In this document: positions 41,283-52,503 of the stretch, piece after piece | Layout of the letters: every line of letters begins with the position of its first letter | How positions within the stretch are numbered: position 1 is the stretch's first letter | Source of the DNA: Agarophyton chilense | Lineage: Eukaryota > Rhodophyta > Florideophyceae > Gracilariales > Gracilariaceae | NCBI GenBank assembly: GCA_030374765.1 | Contig: JARGXX010000071.1 | Span: 124,001 to 188,000, forward strand | Reading direction: 5' to 3' | Length of the DNA: 64,000 nucleotides | Program-made: the position numbers and the translations under genes | The notes under the pieces: generated by a model | Seen by the model: the letters and a program-made list of their open reading frames with translations, nothing else | The model's database searches: none | Told to the model about the DNA's origin: nothing

Positions 41283-42555
41283 GTTAATTGCGAAAGGTGT
41301 TTGGAGTGCGGTGTGCTTGGAATTGAAGAAGTGGTGGGGGTGGCGAGTGTGGAGATATGATTAAATAGAGAAGAAGTATGGTTGTGGAGGAATGGGTGTT
41401 AGGGGGTTCTGGGAAGGAGGTTAGATTTATGATATTGAATGGTGTTTATTGTGTTAAAAGTGTAGGAGTGTATGTTGTTATGGAAGTCATAACGGGAAAG
41501 AGGGCTTATGAGTAATAGGCGGTTTGTGTTACGAATGAGTGTGATTTATTATAAATGAGAAGGCCATGAAATTGGCAGTAGTGAGGGAGCGCTGAACATG
41601 ATAGAAGGTGTAGGAGTATGGATGGGAGAGTGTGAGTGAGCAATGAGTGGGGTGTAGGGCATCCGGAGCGTAGATGCAGGGGTGTACGAGGGTACTGAAA
41701 TTGGGCGAGCGCGCGCGATAAGCGGGTCAAAAAAAGGAGATAAAAGGCCGGAGGTGGGCGAGAGGATTTTCGAGGGGGGGTGCTGTGTGGGAGGCAGCGG
41801 GTACTACTGGCCGCACTAAGGTGAGTGCGCTTGCGCTTGCGGTGGCTCTTGTCGATAGCTTTCGCGGGCGTTGGCGATGTCGAGCGGATTTCCATGGGGC
41901 TGGAGATGGGGAAGCTGTGGAGGGCGAATGAGGAACTGAAGAGGCGTGTGAAGGTGTTGGAAGTGCACATGGAAGGGGTGGAGGAGACTTTGGGGTGCGC
42001 GGAAGGTGTTGAAGGAGGTGGGGGAGGAGAGGGGGAGAGCGAAAGGGTCGCCGGTGACGCCAGGGAGACGCGGGGAGCCGGCTGGAATGAAGAAGGGGAG
42101 ACAGGAATGGAAAGGGGGAGGAGTTGGAGAGAGTCGGCTGAAGAAGAGGAGGGTTGGTAAGGATGTGGAGAAGAAGGGTGGGAATGTGTGTGTGGTGGGG
42201 CAGCCGGGTGTGAGGAACTTGAGCAGTGGGGAGGTGGACGAGGCTGAGAATGCGGTGGTGGACTTCTTCTACCTAAAATACCCTCCCGGGGGAACGCTGG
42301 AGCCTAGTAAGCAAAAGGGCTAGTAATGAGGTAGAAGGTACTGACGACTGCCTTGGTATGGATCTCCACCTAGAGCGGTAAAAAGTGACCAGTAAACTGC
42401 AAATGCAGATTAAACTGCATTAAGTGGTCGAAACACTAAGATGCATGGAGTTCTTATTTCCAAAATTTTTTTTCAGGTGCCGAACTAGCGCAATCTGCAA
42501 AATTCTTAGATTTTTTGGCTTTTTATTTACAAAACTAGATATCTAGCACACTTAT
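41283..42555. other. Right arm of the giant element, weak coding potential
   Basis: Plus-strand frames 41825-42160 and 42006-42323 overlap in different frames. The first has a short heptad-like stretch (MGKLWRANEELKRRVKVLEVHM); both then become GA-rich and low in complexity. They may be remnants of a small coiled-coil gene. From 42324 to the end there is AT-rich DNA with CTAG-type subterminal motifs and no gene. Confidence 0.4.
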
Positions 42556-42572
42556 CTAGCATTCCGAGAACA
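42556..42572 (-). repeat. Right terminal inverted repeat of the giant element
   Basis: Perfect inverted partner of 24564-24580, followed by CAG and then by the resumed retroelement sequence. Motifs ACTAGC, ACTAGA and TCTAGC precede it. Confidence 0.85.
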
Positions 42573-44919
42573 CAGACGTTACCAACGCCCCCGCTTCTTT
42601 CCAGCGAGCCATCGACATCCTATTGTCCCGCTTGAAATGGAGTACCTGCCTGGTCTACCTGGATGACATAATCGTCTTCTCAGATAATGTGGGCAAACAT
42701 CCCACTCATGTGAGGGATATCATGACCACGTTTCGAGATGCGGGTGTCATTCTTAATTTGAAGAAATTTGATTTCTTCACAAACACGTGAAGTATCTCGG
42801 CCATGTTATCCGTCCAGGACGTGTTACAATCGAGAAGACTCGTGTTAAGTCACTCAAAGAGGCTGAAGAACCGCGGACGCAAACAGAGCTTAGTTCCTTT
42901 CTGGGACTCGCGAACGTCTACCGACGATTCACCCCGCACTTTGCGGACAAGGCTGCACCATTAAACGCGCTTTTGCGGAAAGGCAAACCACCAAAACTGG
43001 ACCCCTTCACCCCCGTTCAAACGGAATCTTTCAACTCTCTTAAGGATTCTGTCGTCTCCGCCCCGATTCTCTCGTTTCCCAAGCCTGGAAGGCCCTTCAC
43101 CGTAGATACGGACGCCAGCGACTACCAAGTAGGTTGTGCACTGTTTCAAACTGCACCCGATGGGGAAAGACGCCCCGTAGGGTACTGGTCCCGATCACTC
43201 AACGTCCACGAGAAGAATTACTACGTCTCGGAGAAGGAATGCCTTGCAGTAGTGTGGGCATTACAAACGTTGCGCCCCTATCTCATGGGTAATCATTTCA
43301 CCGTTTTTACGGACCCCGCATCACTTCGATGGCTACTCTCCATTTCGGAGCCTTCAGGCCGCTTGATGCGTTGGCGTCTCCGTCTAGCGGAATTTGACTT
43401 TGACGTGCAGTAACAAAAAGGATCGTGCAACACCCAAGCCGATGCTCTCTCCCGCCTGTTCACTACTGGCGAAGCACTACCCGTCAAATACGATGTAATA
43501 CCCTGTTCTGCAGTGAATGGCGACGACGCTACCATCGAGGACAAAGAACGAGACACGGACTCTTCAGATTCCGGTTCCGAATTGGACGACTTTCTTCTCT
43601 CGGAAGATTTCGAGAAACCCTTACCAGGGAACTTCGTGCCTATTACTCCAGAGGAGATGATACGGGAGCAATTCGGTGGCCCGTTCTGCGCGAAGGTCCG
43701 CGCTCAACTCAATGGAGGAGGTACTCTCCCCTTTCAGGTGAATGACGCCGGATACCTTGTACGGACCGTCAGATCGCACCCACAAATCGTGGCATCTCAT
43801 AACCTCCAGTCGAGAGTTTTGCGATTGTCGCACTACTCCAAACTGAGTGGCCACGTCGGGGGACGGAAACTTTACCTCACCGTACGCCGTAACTTCTACT
43901 GGCCTGCCATGGCAGTGGACTGCTACGCAACGGCGCGGTTTTGTACCGATTGCGCTCGGAATCGTGTCAAGCTCCGCCGTCACGCGACGAAGTTGAAGCT
44001 GTTTCCAGCTCGCGCTCAATTGGAGTTTGTGGCCATCGATATACTCGGTCCCTTCTTTACCACTAAGCGGAATTACAAGTTCTTACTCGTAATCACGGAT
44101 TGCTTCTCCAAGCTGGTCCGGACCGTACCGTTACGGAAGATCTCCGCTATGAGCGTGGCTCAAGCCTTCGTCCTACACTGGGTCTTCGTCTACGGTCCAC
44201 CGGTCAACCTCCTCTCCGATAACGGGAGACAGTTCGCCTCTCGTTTCTTCGAGGATGTATGTCGCATCTTGGACATTAAGAACCCGTTCACGACCACTTA
44301 CCACCCCCAAACTAATGGGCAGGCCGAACAGTTCAACCGGACACTACTTGCGACACTCCGTTCATACGTTGCAGACCAACCCAAACATTGGGACTTGTTC
44401 ACTGATGCGTTCACCTTTGCGTACAATACGCAGGTGCACAGGAAAACTGGATTAACGCCCTTCGAGCTGGTACTGTCCCGTACCCCACCGCCCGTGGCGC
44501 TGGAACCACAGCCCACGCTGGATACCTTTCCGTCACCGATTGCTTACCGCGAAACGTGGAAATCTTGGCTCACGAAGCTCGTTCCCGCCGTACGGCTTTC
44601 AATGAGCCGAGTCCAGACCACTTACAAGCGTGTCTTTGATACCAAAGCCCCTCGCTCGCCGCCACGTCTCGCCCCCGACGGTTATGTGTTCATCCGCAAG
44701 GAGTATTGGAACCCAGAGAAGGAGAAACGCCACAAGCTGTCACCCGTTGCCGACGGCCCCTTTCGGGTTATTTCGGTGGCTCCCGACACTGTCGTTGTTA
44801 ACCTCGCTGGTAATCACGAACACATCTCCCGAGATCGCGTGGTATCGGCTCCTCCGCCGTCAACCTCCCAACCAACTGGTGTTACTGCTCCCGTTGAAAC
44901 GGATTCCTCTAACCTTTAA

Positions 44920-45151
44920 AACCCCTAAAAACCCAGACAAGAAACATGAAACTCGGCGATGAAGACCTGCCAAACGACGTCTTGATGACGATAATGCGTC
45001 TTCCCAACCGGAGCCCTCGGAGCATCACCAACACATTGCCCAGCTATTCGTTTCTATCAACACAATTGCCCCGGACTTGCTTATTTATGTCATTCCTATC
45101 TTAAAAAATCTCATAGCTACGTCTGATGAATCGATTCGGCTTGCTAGTGTA
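44920..45151. other. Flank between gypsy fossil and Tc1 element B
   Basis: About 230 bases follow the integrase region. They could include retroelement 3' sequence, but no long terminal repeat boundary is recognised. Confidence 0.3.
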
Positions 45152-46708
45152 CAGTTGTGTCCAAAAGCATAAGAACACCCCGCAAACCTGGTATGTGGGG
45201 CGCACAAAGTAGAGAGGTAACCCTTGAACACGGTAAAATGTCGGCAACAAGGTTAAAATGAGTTTCATGAACTCTTTTTTAATACAACAGGCACCTAACG
45301 AACGGCAGCTACAGAATAACATATAATGCCCGCGTCAAAAGTAAAAGAACGATATTTTATTTATTGCACAACACAATGGCAAAGGAGTTTTTATACTTCG
45401 TTTTCTTCCCATTGGCTCTAATTGCAGCCATGCAACGACGTGGCATGCTTCTGAAAAGCATAGTGAGCACGTTTGCGTCTATTTTCGACCACTCATCACG
45501 TAGAGCCTGTTTTAGCTCTTCTTTTGAACCAAACTGGCGATTATCAGCATACACTCTGTAAGCCAAAATAATCCAAAGGTTCTCGATAGGGTCTAGATCC
45601 GGAGAGTGTGCAGGCCATTCCAAGAGCTCAATATTTTCTTCATTAAACCAAGCCTAAGAGTACCTAGATACATGAATGGGGGCATTGTCTTGCTGAAATA
45701 TAAGCCTCCCTATGGTATTCGTCCACCCAAGGTAGAATTTTGGACTTTAGCATCTCTACATATTGCTCTGAATTAGTATCCATCAATTAAAACCAAAGGT
45801 CCTTTTCCATAACGAGAAAAACGTGGCCAAACCATTACTGAAAATCCTCCATTCTGCCTCTTAGAAAAAACTCGTTCATGATGACGTAAATCATGCCAGT
45901 AATAATTCCACACATCTGGACTGTCACCGTTAAATGTTTTCTCGTCGGATGATACAATTATATCCCATTCGTGAGGATAAAATGGATTGTATCGCATGGC
46001 CCATTCGAGACGCGCAATTCGATGATGTTCGGTTATCAGGGGTGCCGATTTTTTTTCTTGTACCCGAATGTGTTCAAGCGATGAATAGCCCTTGTCACAG
46101 TAGAAACAGAAACTTCGAGATTGAGATCCTTTTTTAGGTTTTTTGCGGAGCAGGATTGCTTAGAAAGCAGCCGCTTTATGTGACGGGTATCATGAGGTGT
46201 GAGTTTCTGCGGCCTTCCACTTCTTGTCTTCATAACACCTACGCTTTGTCGCTTCAGACATTGGTGTACAGCTGTTTTGGAGCGATTTACCTGAGTTGCT
46301 AGGCTTTTTAAGGACAGCTTGGCTCCATAAAATGCAATTATTTGGGCGACTTCTGTGCTGGTAAGTTGTTTACCCTTCGGCATAGTTTGAAAGGTTTAAA
46401 GAACCTTTAAAAGGTCTAAAACTACGAAGGAGAGTGGTTTGTAGTACAAATGCGCAATAAATACTGTGTTGTGTACGCGGAACATCAGTGCGCGCCTTTT
46501 TTTGAAATCGTTCTTATATTTTTGCACTGCTGCAGAAACAGTGCTTTTAAAACTGTAAGGAATGTATAAGTTTTGGGCCTAATTTGAATGAATAGTGTTT
46601 ATTGATGATATGTCAGCTTGCTGTCCTCTAAATATTTTCTTCATCTGGCTCTCCGACGCCCTTTTTTGTTCAAAAAACACACCGTTCTTTTATTTTTGCA
46701 CACCACTG
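45152..46708 (-). mobile_element. Tc1-type DNA transposon B, inactive
   Basis: A 1,557-bp element flanked by TA (45150-45151, 46709-46710). Outer ends start CAGTTGTGTCCAAAAG and, inverted, CAGTGGTGTGCAAAAA (20 of 25 positions agree). Inner copies lie about 180 bases inside each end (near 45332-45352 and 46505-46530), so it has the same IR/DR plan as element A. Transposase and terminal repeats differ clearly from A, so these are two families rather than two copies of one. Confidence 0.9.
45357..46383 (-). pseudogene. Tc1-type transposase, broken (element B)
   Basis: Begins MPKGKQLTSTEVAQIIAFYG, with a double helix-turn-helix and GRPQKLTPHD. The first catalytic Asp is in IVSSDEKT. The second is intact in QQDNAPIH. 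The last motif is EWPAHSPDLDPIENLW, so DD34E is complete at the residue level. Reading frame changes at least twice, and a TAG lies soon after the second Asp, so the gene is dead. The C-terminus resembles that of element A (LAYRVYADNRQ). Confidence 0.85.
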
Positions 46709-46711
46709 TAC

Positions 46712-47516
46712 ATGTATTGATGGGTGTAAGATAAAGTGGAAAATCTGTCCTGTAGCTTTGAAAGGACAGTATCGTGATACAAAGGAAGGAAAGCTGACAG
46801 CGATGGCTGTGGAAGCATGGGGAGATAGAGATCTCTATATATGGCATTAGTTTCCCGGACGTTGCTGTACGAATAATGACAAGACATTGCTTGAAGTATC
46901 ACCTGTATTCGTCTGTATATCGAACAGTAAGTACGACATCAATTTATCTTCTGACTATAGGTTACATCTTCATGCAAAAGACAGGCGGTCGGGCTACTTT
47001 CTTGTTGACGACATTCATCCAAGATGGGCAATTTTTGCTGGACCGATTCATTCGCCTGTAAATATTGACGAAAGCAGGTATACCACGTCACAGGAAGCTC
47101 TTTGAAAGGCAATAGAAAGGGTATTCGGTGTTTTGAAGTCTAGGTTCCAGGCGTTAACGAAAGAATCGTTTCTATAGTTCAAGAAAGATGTTATTAAAGT
47201 TAGTGAAACGTGTGTGATTCTCCACAACATGATGGTTCGGATGATTCAGGAGAGGTTGTTTCAAGAAAAAACTGAGGCTGATGGGGAGGCGATTAATTTA
47301 GTTACAGAATTATATGACGAAGAGGTCCTTCTTTTACAGCAAAAGCGCGATGAGCAGATGGAACAAAAACAAGGAACAGAAAACGCAATAATGGTCAACG
47401 GAGAGTTGGATTTGGAGACAATGTCCATAAAAGAGAGCCTTCTGACATCTTCTGTTGTATTTAGTGCTGTACGACAAGATCTTATTGACGGTCTAGGAGA
47501 AAGAACTCGAAGGTGA
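46712..47516 (+). pseudogene. PIF/Harbinger transposase remnant
   Basis: Homology begins right after Tc1 element B. IDGCKIKWKICPVALKGQYRD matches the KWKNCP block, EAWGDRDLYIWH the GxxxD block, then NNDKTLLEVSP. YFLVDDIHPRWAIFAGPI and AIERVFGVLKSRFQAL complete the catalytic region, and the end is VILHNMMV plus an acidic tail. Three stops lie in this frame (after IWH, QEAL and ESFL) with no clear frameshift. The part before the KWK block is missing or displaced by the Tc1 insertion. Confidence 0.8.
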
Positions 47517-47762
47517 AGGTAGTGGCAATAAAAAGGAATTCTTTTAAGTAGTGTTAGTAAAGGGATATCCTTCATCACTTTGCTTCCCTTCTGGTGGAGT
47601 AGTTTCTTTTTCTCGACCTACAGTTATGGGACATTGGGTCCCAAGACGTCCAAGATGCCTTGGCAGATTTCTTTCCCACAGTTCCACGGCGCGAATCTGT
47701 GCCCACTATGGATGCAGAAGCTGAGGTTGCTAAGCAGATTGTCCATGACAAAGAGAAATACG

Positions 47763-48888
47763 CTACCGTCCCATACTCTGCACTACCAAATTTCTGTTTC
47801 TCTCATTGGCAGTATAATATTCCTTCTCGTCCTTTTTCTTCTCTGGGATGTCTTTATTGTACTTTTTCATTCGAATCCTTCTCCTTCGCATTACATCCGC
47901 CATGATCTCCTTAAATTCAGTACTGTCTGGATCCAAAAGCTGAAGTAATGCAACGTCTCCTGTCTCCTCTCGTTCCACCGCCGATCGTTCAATTTCTTCC
48001 CTTAAGATCCTATTGCCTTCCACCAGACTTGCTTGAATCCCACGAAGTGTAGTACTCAGTTTGTCTTCCTGTGCTGCTCTCTTTTCCTCGACCTTCCGCC
48101 TCTTGGTACCTTTAGGACGCTTCTCATCGTCGCTAGATATCACAACCTCTACTTTCACTGTTCCTTCCGATGGAAAAGATAAATAGATTTCTTCTTAAAT
48201 CCCGTTATTTGTACTAACTGGTACCGTAGCTGTGTTTCCCCTCTGAGCTTTGATGTCGACATCTTTCGCACATCTTTCATTCGTTGACTGAAACTCTTGC
48301 TTCGTTTTACATCCCGAATCGAAGAAGTTCTCCTGCATTGACAAATAGTCTGCTGTAAAAATCCATTTTTAGGGGGCAGCATACAAGACAGTTCCATCTT
48401 TGGCCCTTTTAACCGCTTTCTTCCGATACTGTTCTTGTCTTATTTCTTCCAGAAGTTTATCGTTTGCTCCAGAGATTTGCATAGCTCTGATACGCAATGT
48501 CGCAACAATAAATGCTGTATCTCACGGGCTACGCGATGCAAAGTACTCTTAAGCGATCCTGACGTTCTATCCATGTTGTACTTCTTGCGACAAATTTGTT
48601 CTATACCAGCCCACATTGTTCTATCTCGTTTGTTGCAGCCTTTGGCGGACTGTTCAACCCATACCTTGGCTAAATACAATGTTCCAGTTTCCGTAAATGC
48701 CTTTCCCCTTTCACTTCTTTTGAATGATTTTGATTCATATTCTTCCTGTCGTTCGCTGTCTTGCTCAAATATATTTGACGATTGTTAGATATAGAAGACT
48801 CGCTTATAGAACTTCCCCGAATCTTAGCGTGCACATTTGGAAGCATTTGGGGAGAGAATAACGGTAATCGGCGGCTATCTGTCTCCAT
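47763..48888 (-). pseudogene. Harbinger Myb/NAM-like DNA-binding partner, degraded
   Basis: Convergent with the transposase, as in two-gene Harbinger elements. Two frames together show the trihelix/NAM-like block: LAKVWVEQSAKGCNKRDRTMWAGIEQI and RTSGSLKSTLHRVAREI. The C-terminal part (47763-48158) is charged and helical with an acidic SSDDEKRPKGTKRR start, typical of the NAM-associated region. Frame changes and a stop after NFWKK show that it is no longer whole. Confidence 0.6.
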
Positions 48889-49462
48889 CCAACTTTGCTA
48901 CTTTAGTGTTCGTTTTGGTGAGAGGTAGGGTTATTTCATGCGTTGTTTCTTGCGCAAAGATTTTATTTGTTGGATGCAGGTCTTTTTTTCCTGGTGATTG
49001 GAAAGTGTCCTCATCAATGTTGGGACGCATTCGTTTGGGCGGAGTTGTATGGCTTATGTTACAGACAAAGTGGGTGATAAAAGCGTAGCGGTTGAGGTCT
49101 AGTAAAGGCAGACTGTGCCGTGAAAGCGTTTTCCCGCCATCTTGGCTTCAATGACGGGGGGCAAAAAGGAAACGCTAAATGGCAATAGCAACGCTGGTAG
49201 GGATGCCTGACCCACAGTAGTCTCTAAAATATAGAAATTTTGAACGAAATAGCTCTCTGGTAGGCTTGCTCTAAGTAAAAGGTGTTTTTCTTGAAGGCTT
49301 ACTTTTTAGAAATGTAAAACATAATGAAAACAGATGGCGTATGACATTGGTATCGAGGGCTGGTATTGAAATATATATCCAGGCTTGGTTTGAAATGAAA
49401 CAGCCAAAAACGGTTATCTCGATGATCGCTTGCTCACTTTTGATGCGAAGCATAGTGCTGAA
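48889..49462. other. No gene seen
   Basis: A mixed-composition stretch. TTTTCCCGCC at 49129-49138 resembles an E2F core but has no gene beside it. The right end of the Harbinger element may lie here; I could not define it. Confidence 0.3.
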
Positions 49463-49573
49463 GATGCTCCCAGCTTGTCGAAGCCGTTTACTGTAGCACA
49501 TGAAAATGCTCCCAGCTTGTAGAAACCGTTTACTCCAGCAACTGAAGATGCTCCCAGCTTGTAAAAGGCGTCT
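49463..49573 (+). repeat. 42-bp tandem repeat, about 2.6 copies
   Basis: Units start with GATGCTCCCAGCTTGT or a near copy at 49463, 49505 and 49547. Copies differ by a few bases. No coding role is evident. Confidence 0.8.
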
Positions 49574-49639
49574 ACACGACTGTACAACCAGTGATGAGTG
49601 ATGCCTAAAAGCGCGCGCATTTTTGGAGTTGCATTTTTT

Positions 49640-50137
49640 GTGTCTAAACGCCTGGAGGGTTGGCCTCACCTGAGGCCAGCGTGGCCTCCATGAGGCCAAA
49701 ATTTCTCTTAAAAAGTAACTGAAATTCATTCAAGATATGAATTTTAAGATTTAGAGTAGAAAGGAAGAAAAAAAATAAAAACCATACATCTTTATTGTTG
49801 AGGAAAAGCCTCAGGAATCTAGTCAAACAGAGCTTTAATACTCTTATTTAAATCGATATACTTTTGGTGTAGCAAACTTAAGTAATCTCAAGAAAACAAC
49901 AACCAAATATTTTTGGCCTCAAACTATCCAAAAAAACATGTCGAAAGAAAATATCTCTTTCAATCATCTATTAATGCATACTTCAAATGTTGAGACCATC
50001 AAAGGAAGAGTGTTTGACAATACGTTCCAGTTATGCAGAGCTTTTATATTTCATTTATTGCTTAATTACAAAGAAATAAAAAATGGCCTCATATGTGGCC
50101 AAATGACCTCACATGAGGCCATCGGTCGTTTGGACAC
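49640..50137. mobile_element. MITE-like foldback element, about 500 bp
   Basis: Imperfect inverted repeats of about 60 bases face each other. They begin GTGTCTAAACG on the left and GTGTCCAAACG on the right (inverted), and include TGGCCTCA...TGAGG blocks on both sides. The interior is AT-rich and has no gene. No autonomous partner is recognised. The exact target duplication is not clear. Confidence 0.6.
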
Positions 50138-50860
50138 TAGAGATGAAGATATAAAATGATGTCACAGTGCAAAATGAGTACCATTGACTAGGCTTGCGCG
50201 TAACGCTTGCGTGTAACGCTAGCGGAACCAATGGTGGATTATTTGTCGATAAGAACCGCACAGTAGCGTGACTGACGGGTTCTCTTCTTGTAGGGGTGTC
50301 TGTCATCTTACATAAAATGTAAAACGTAGGGAATAATAGTAAGACTACCAAACGGCAATGTCAAATAATTTTTTGGGAAATGATAGAAAAATTTGTATAA
50401 TTTAGAAATGTCAATATCTTAACTACCAAAATTTGGTTATGTTCAGAGGGTTTCTAAAAAAGTTTACTATAGCCTACCTGAACTTTATATGAAACAAATA
50501 CGAGATTCAACGTTTTTAGTCATTTGCTGCAAGGTTCTCAACTGAAAAGTAATAAAAAGTTTGTATCATTGGAGTATTAAGACCCTTCATTTTTTCTGTG
50601 CGAACGTCACTAAAGATTTTCACACATTGATGATATGCCATAGTTCATACGACATAAACCTCTTCAACTCGCTTTTTTTATAACGATTTCTTCCTTTGTT
50701 GACGATCAATAGCTACTTCGACCGTAACTCGTCCCGGAACGTAATCTTTCTCAATACAAATAAAAAATTCTTCAACATAAGACATAAGTTCAAATTCTTA
50801 CTGATACAATCTTCGAACATGAAGCACAACCTTTACTTTAGAAGCTCTAACCAAGCCCAT
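50138..50860. other. AT-rich DNA, no gene seen
   Basis: Only short frames and A/T-rich sequence. Nothing recognised. Confidence 0.4.
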
Positions 50861-51119
50861 AAGTGGTTCACGGGCTTAACCCGTGCACCACTGTTCATTG
50901 AGCACTTGGGCCTCGTCCGAGTGCTTGAAGTGAGAATGTGCTCAGCCCACACGTCGCTTCGTGTTGCCTGCTACCTGTTTTGGGCTGCGCCCGAAACCAT
51001 ACGTGGTGCACGGGCTTACCTCGTGCACCACTGTTCATTGAGCACTTGGGCTTCGTCCGAGTGCTTGAAGTGAGAATGGGCTCAGCCCACACCTCATTTC
51101 ATGTTGCTCGCTCTGCGGC
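50861..51119 (+). repeat. 140-bp direct duplication rich in hairpins
   Basis: The unit at 50861-51000 is repeated from 51001 (about 119 bases kept). Each copy holds several short hairpins. One pairs GTGCACG with CGTGCAC. An 11-bp stem, AGCACTTGGGC with GTCCGAGTGCT, has a three-base loop. TGGGCTCAGCCCA is a palindrome. No open frame explains the conservation. Confidence 0.7.
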
Positions 51120-51233
51120 TTTTTGTACAATCTGAAAGGTAATAACGAGAAAATTCTGCAGCGAAAGAGGCCTGGTTTTCAACCAGGTTTTCTGGTTTGC
51201 ATACATGTGTACGTTAATAGCAGAAAGTGTTCT

Positions 51234-51947
51234 TTATTCGTTTTCATTGAGAGTATTTGTTCGTTTTCCTTTTCGAGTGGAACGAAGAGAAGCACTGGGC
51301 AATTGGACTTCTGTCTCTCCTAAGTTTTGTAGCATAGCAATTTGAGCTTTATGCACGGCTTCCAACCATAGCTGGTCCTCACCTCTTTGTTTAATGCAAG
51401 TGATAGACTTGTGCTGAAGTGCAACGTGCTCTATCAAATCCTTAAAGCGGTAGTAAGCTGATTTCGGCCCAGTTTTGTTCCAAAGATTGTTTGAGTAGTT
51501 CTTCAGAAGTCTTCTTCTGGTCTCCGCTGTACTTAATAGTCGCACTTGGACGAAATTTCTTTTCTTACACCCAACCCTCCACAATACGACAAGCTCAATC
51601 AAACTCTTTGGGAGCTCTGGTACAAACGTTTCTGTGAGTATAGCCGGACGTTGCGGTGGTTGAGGTACAGGTACTAGATCTGCTTGTATTACTGTTGTCG
51701 ATCTCGGTCTCACTGGAATATAAAAAGATGTCAGAATGGATCTGTCCATGAGATTTTTCCTGCGCTCAAGCAAAAACAAGCGGTTTCCCAGTTCTTTCTG
51801 CCAAACTCCCATTTTGTTGATGTCATCTTCACTCTCCGTGCAACCCTTCCCGAAACGATTATTTGTACTTGACAAAAGCAAGCGACATGCTTGTTTCCAT
51901 ATTGTAGGTCCCATTCTACTAATCTGACATGGCAGTTTAAAACCCAA
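51234..51947 (-). CDS. Unassigned frame, possible GCR1_C-like DNA-binding protein
   Basis: About 237 codons. The C-terminal half has LIELVVLWRVGCKKRNFVQVRLL and a later KSAYYRFKDLIEHVAL. That weakly resembles the GCR1_C-type domain, which is found near tyrosine-recombinase (Crypton) elements and in transcription factors. The upstream edge is not an ATG. It is divergent from the tyrosine-recombinase remnant 550 bases away, so both may belong to one element. Confidence 0.35.
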   Translation of the reverse strand: MGFKLPCQISRMGPTIWKQACRLLLSSTNNRFGKGCTESEDDINKMGVWQKELGNRLFLLERRKNLMDRSILTSFYIPVRPRSTTVIQADLVPVPQPPQRPAILTETFVPELPKSLIELVVLWRVGCKKRNFVQVRLLSTAETRRRLLKNYSNNLWNKTGPKSAYYRFKDLIEHVALQHKSITCIKQRGEDQLWLEAVHKAQIAMLQNLGETEVQLPSASLRSTRKGKRTNTLNENE

Positions 51948-52503
51948 TCCAGTTCCTCCTCCTTGAATATCTTTTTCACTCCAAGGCGCTCCACGATTAA
52001 AAAAAGACCGCCCGCCAAGCTATCTTCGACGACTGGGAAAAGGAGAGATGATCATCGTCGTCCAACAGTAGGATGAAGATCAATGCAAAGATTTGGATAT
52101 TGCTGAAAGTATACCACACGTTCGAAAATACAGTAGTTGTATAGTAATATAAAAATAACTTTACAGATGACTTTGAGCCAAAAACGCTGAAACCTTTTGA
52201 GTTCGTTTTTTTTTCTGAGCCTGAAATGATGAGTGTCAAGAAACATCTTACTAACTTCTTCACTTTTTCCTACGATAGTGATCTTAGTTTGCAAATCGAA
52301 GCTGAATCAGAATGGAATCATCTCAAAGAACATTTGAATTGCAAGAGTTCGATAATCCGAAACGTAGGAAGCGAATAAGGAGATGTGAGACAGTGCTCCG
52401 CTAAGAGAGCGCCACGAACTTTTGCACTCGCCACATATTAAGTCAACTCAAAAAAATATAAAGCTAGCCAAGAGAGTTATTGAGAAGTACGCAACGCTGA
52501 AGA

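Larger units (their letters stand above)
24564..42572. mobile_element. Giant CACTA/EnSpm (Plavaka-like) transposon with cargo, 18,009 bp
   Basis: The ends are a perfect 17-bp inverted repeat, TGTTCTCGGAATGCTAG at 24564-24580 and its complement at 42556-42572, each flanked by CAG (24561-24563, 42573-42575). A 3-bp target duplication is usual for the CACTA superfamily. Both ends hold scattered CTAG/ACTAGC subterminal motifs, as CACTA elements do. Inside are a CACTA-type transposase (+), a long coiled-coil unit (-), an amino-methyltransferase/SET unit (-), a ParB-like plus 2OG-dioxygenase unit (+), a membrane protein (-) and a PanE-like protein (-). Nested smaller insertions cannot be excluded. 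The target is the reverse-transcriptase region of a gypsy fossil, which proves insertion as one block or as successive events at that site. Confidence 0.82.
23859..44919 (+). mobile_element. Ty3/gypsy retrotransposon fossil split by an 18-kb insertion
   Basis: Pol parts are recognisable in the usual Ty3 order. The protease/reverse-transcriptase start lies at about 23.9-24.56 kb. The rest of reverse transcriptase and RNase H lie at about 42.58-43.41 kb, and integrase at about 43.5-44.92 kb, with its zinc-binding part and DDE core. Between 24564 and 42572 the reverse-transcriptase region is interrupted by the giant DNA transposon described separately. The copy is broken by that insertion and by a few smaller coding interruptions. 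It must be older than the insertion. Long terminal repeats were not identified by eye. Confidence 0.88.

Noticed and set aside
49129-49138. E2F-like TTTTCCCGCC
   Set aside because: It lies in transposon-derived DNA with no adjacent host gene.
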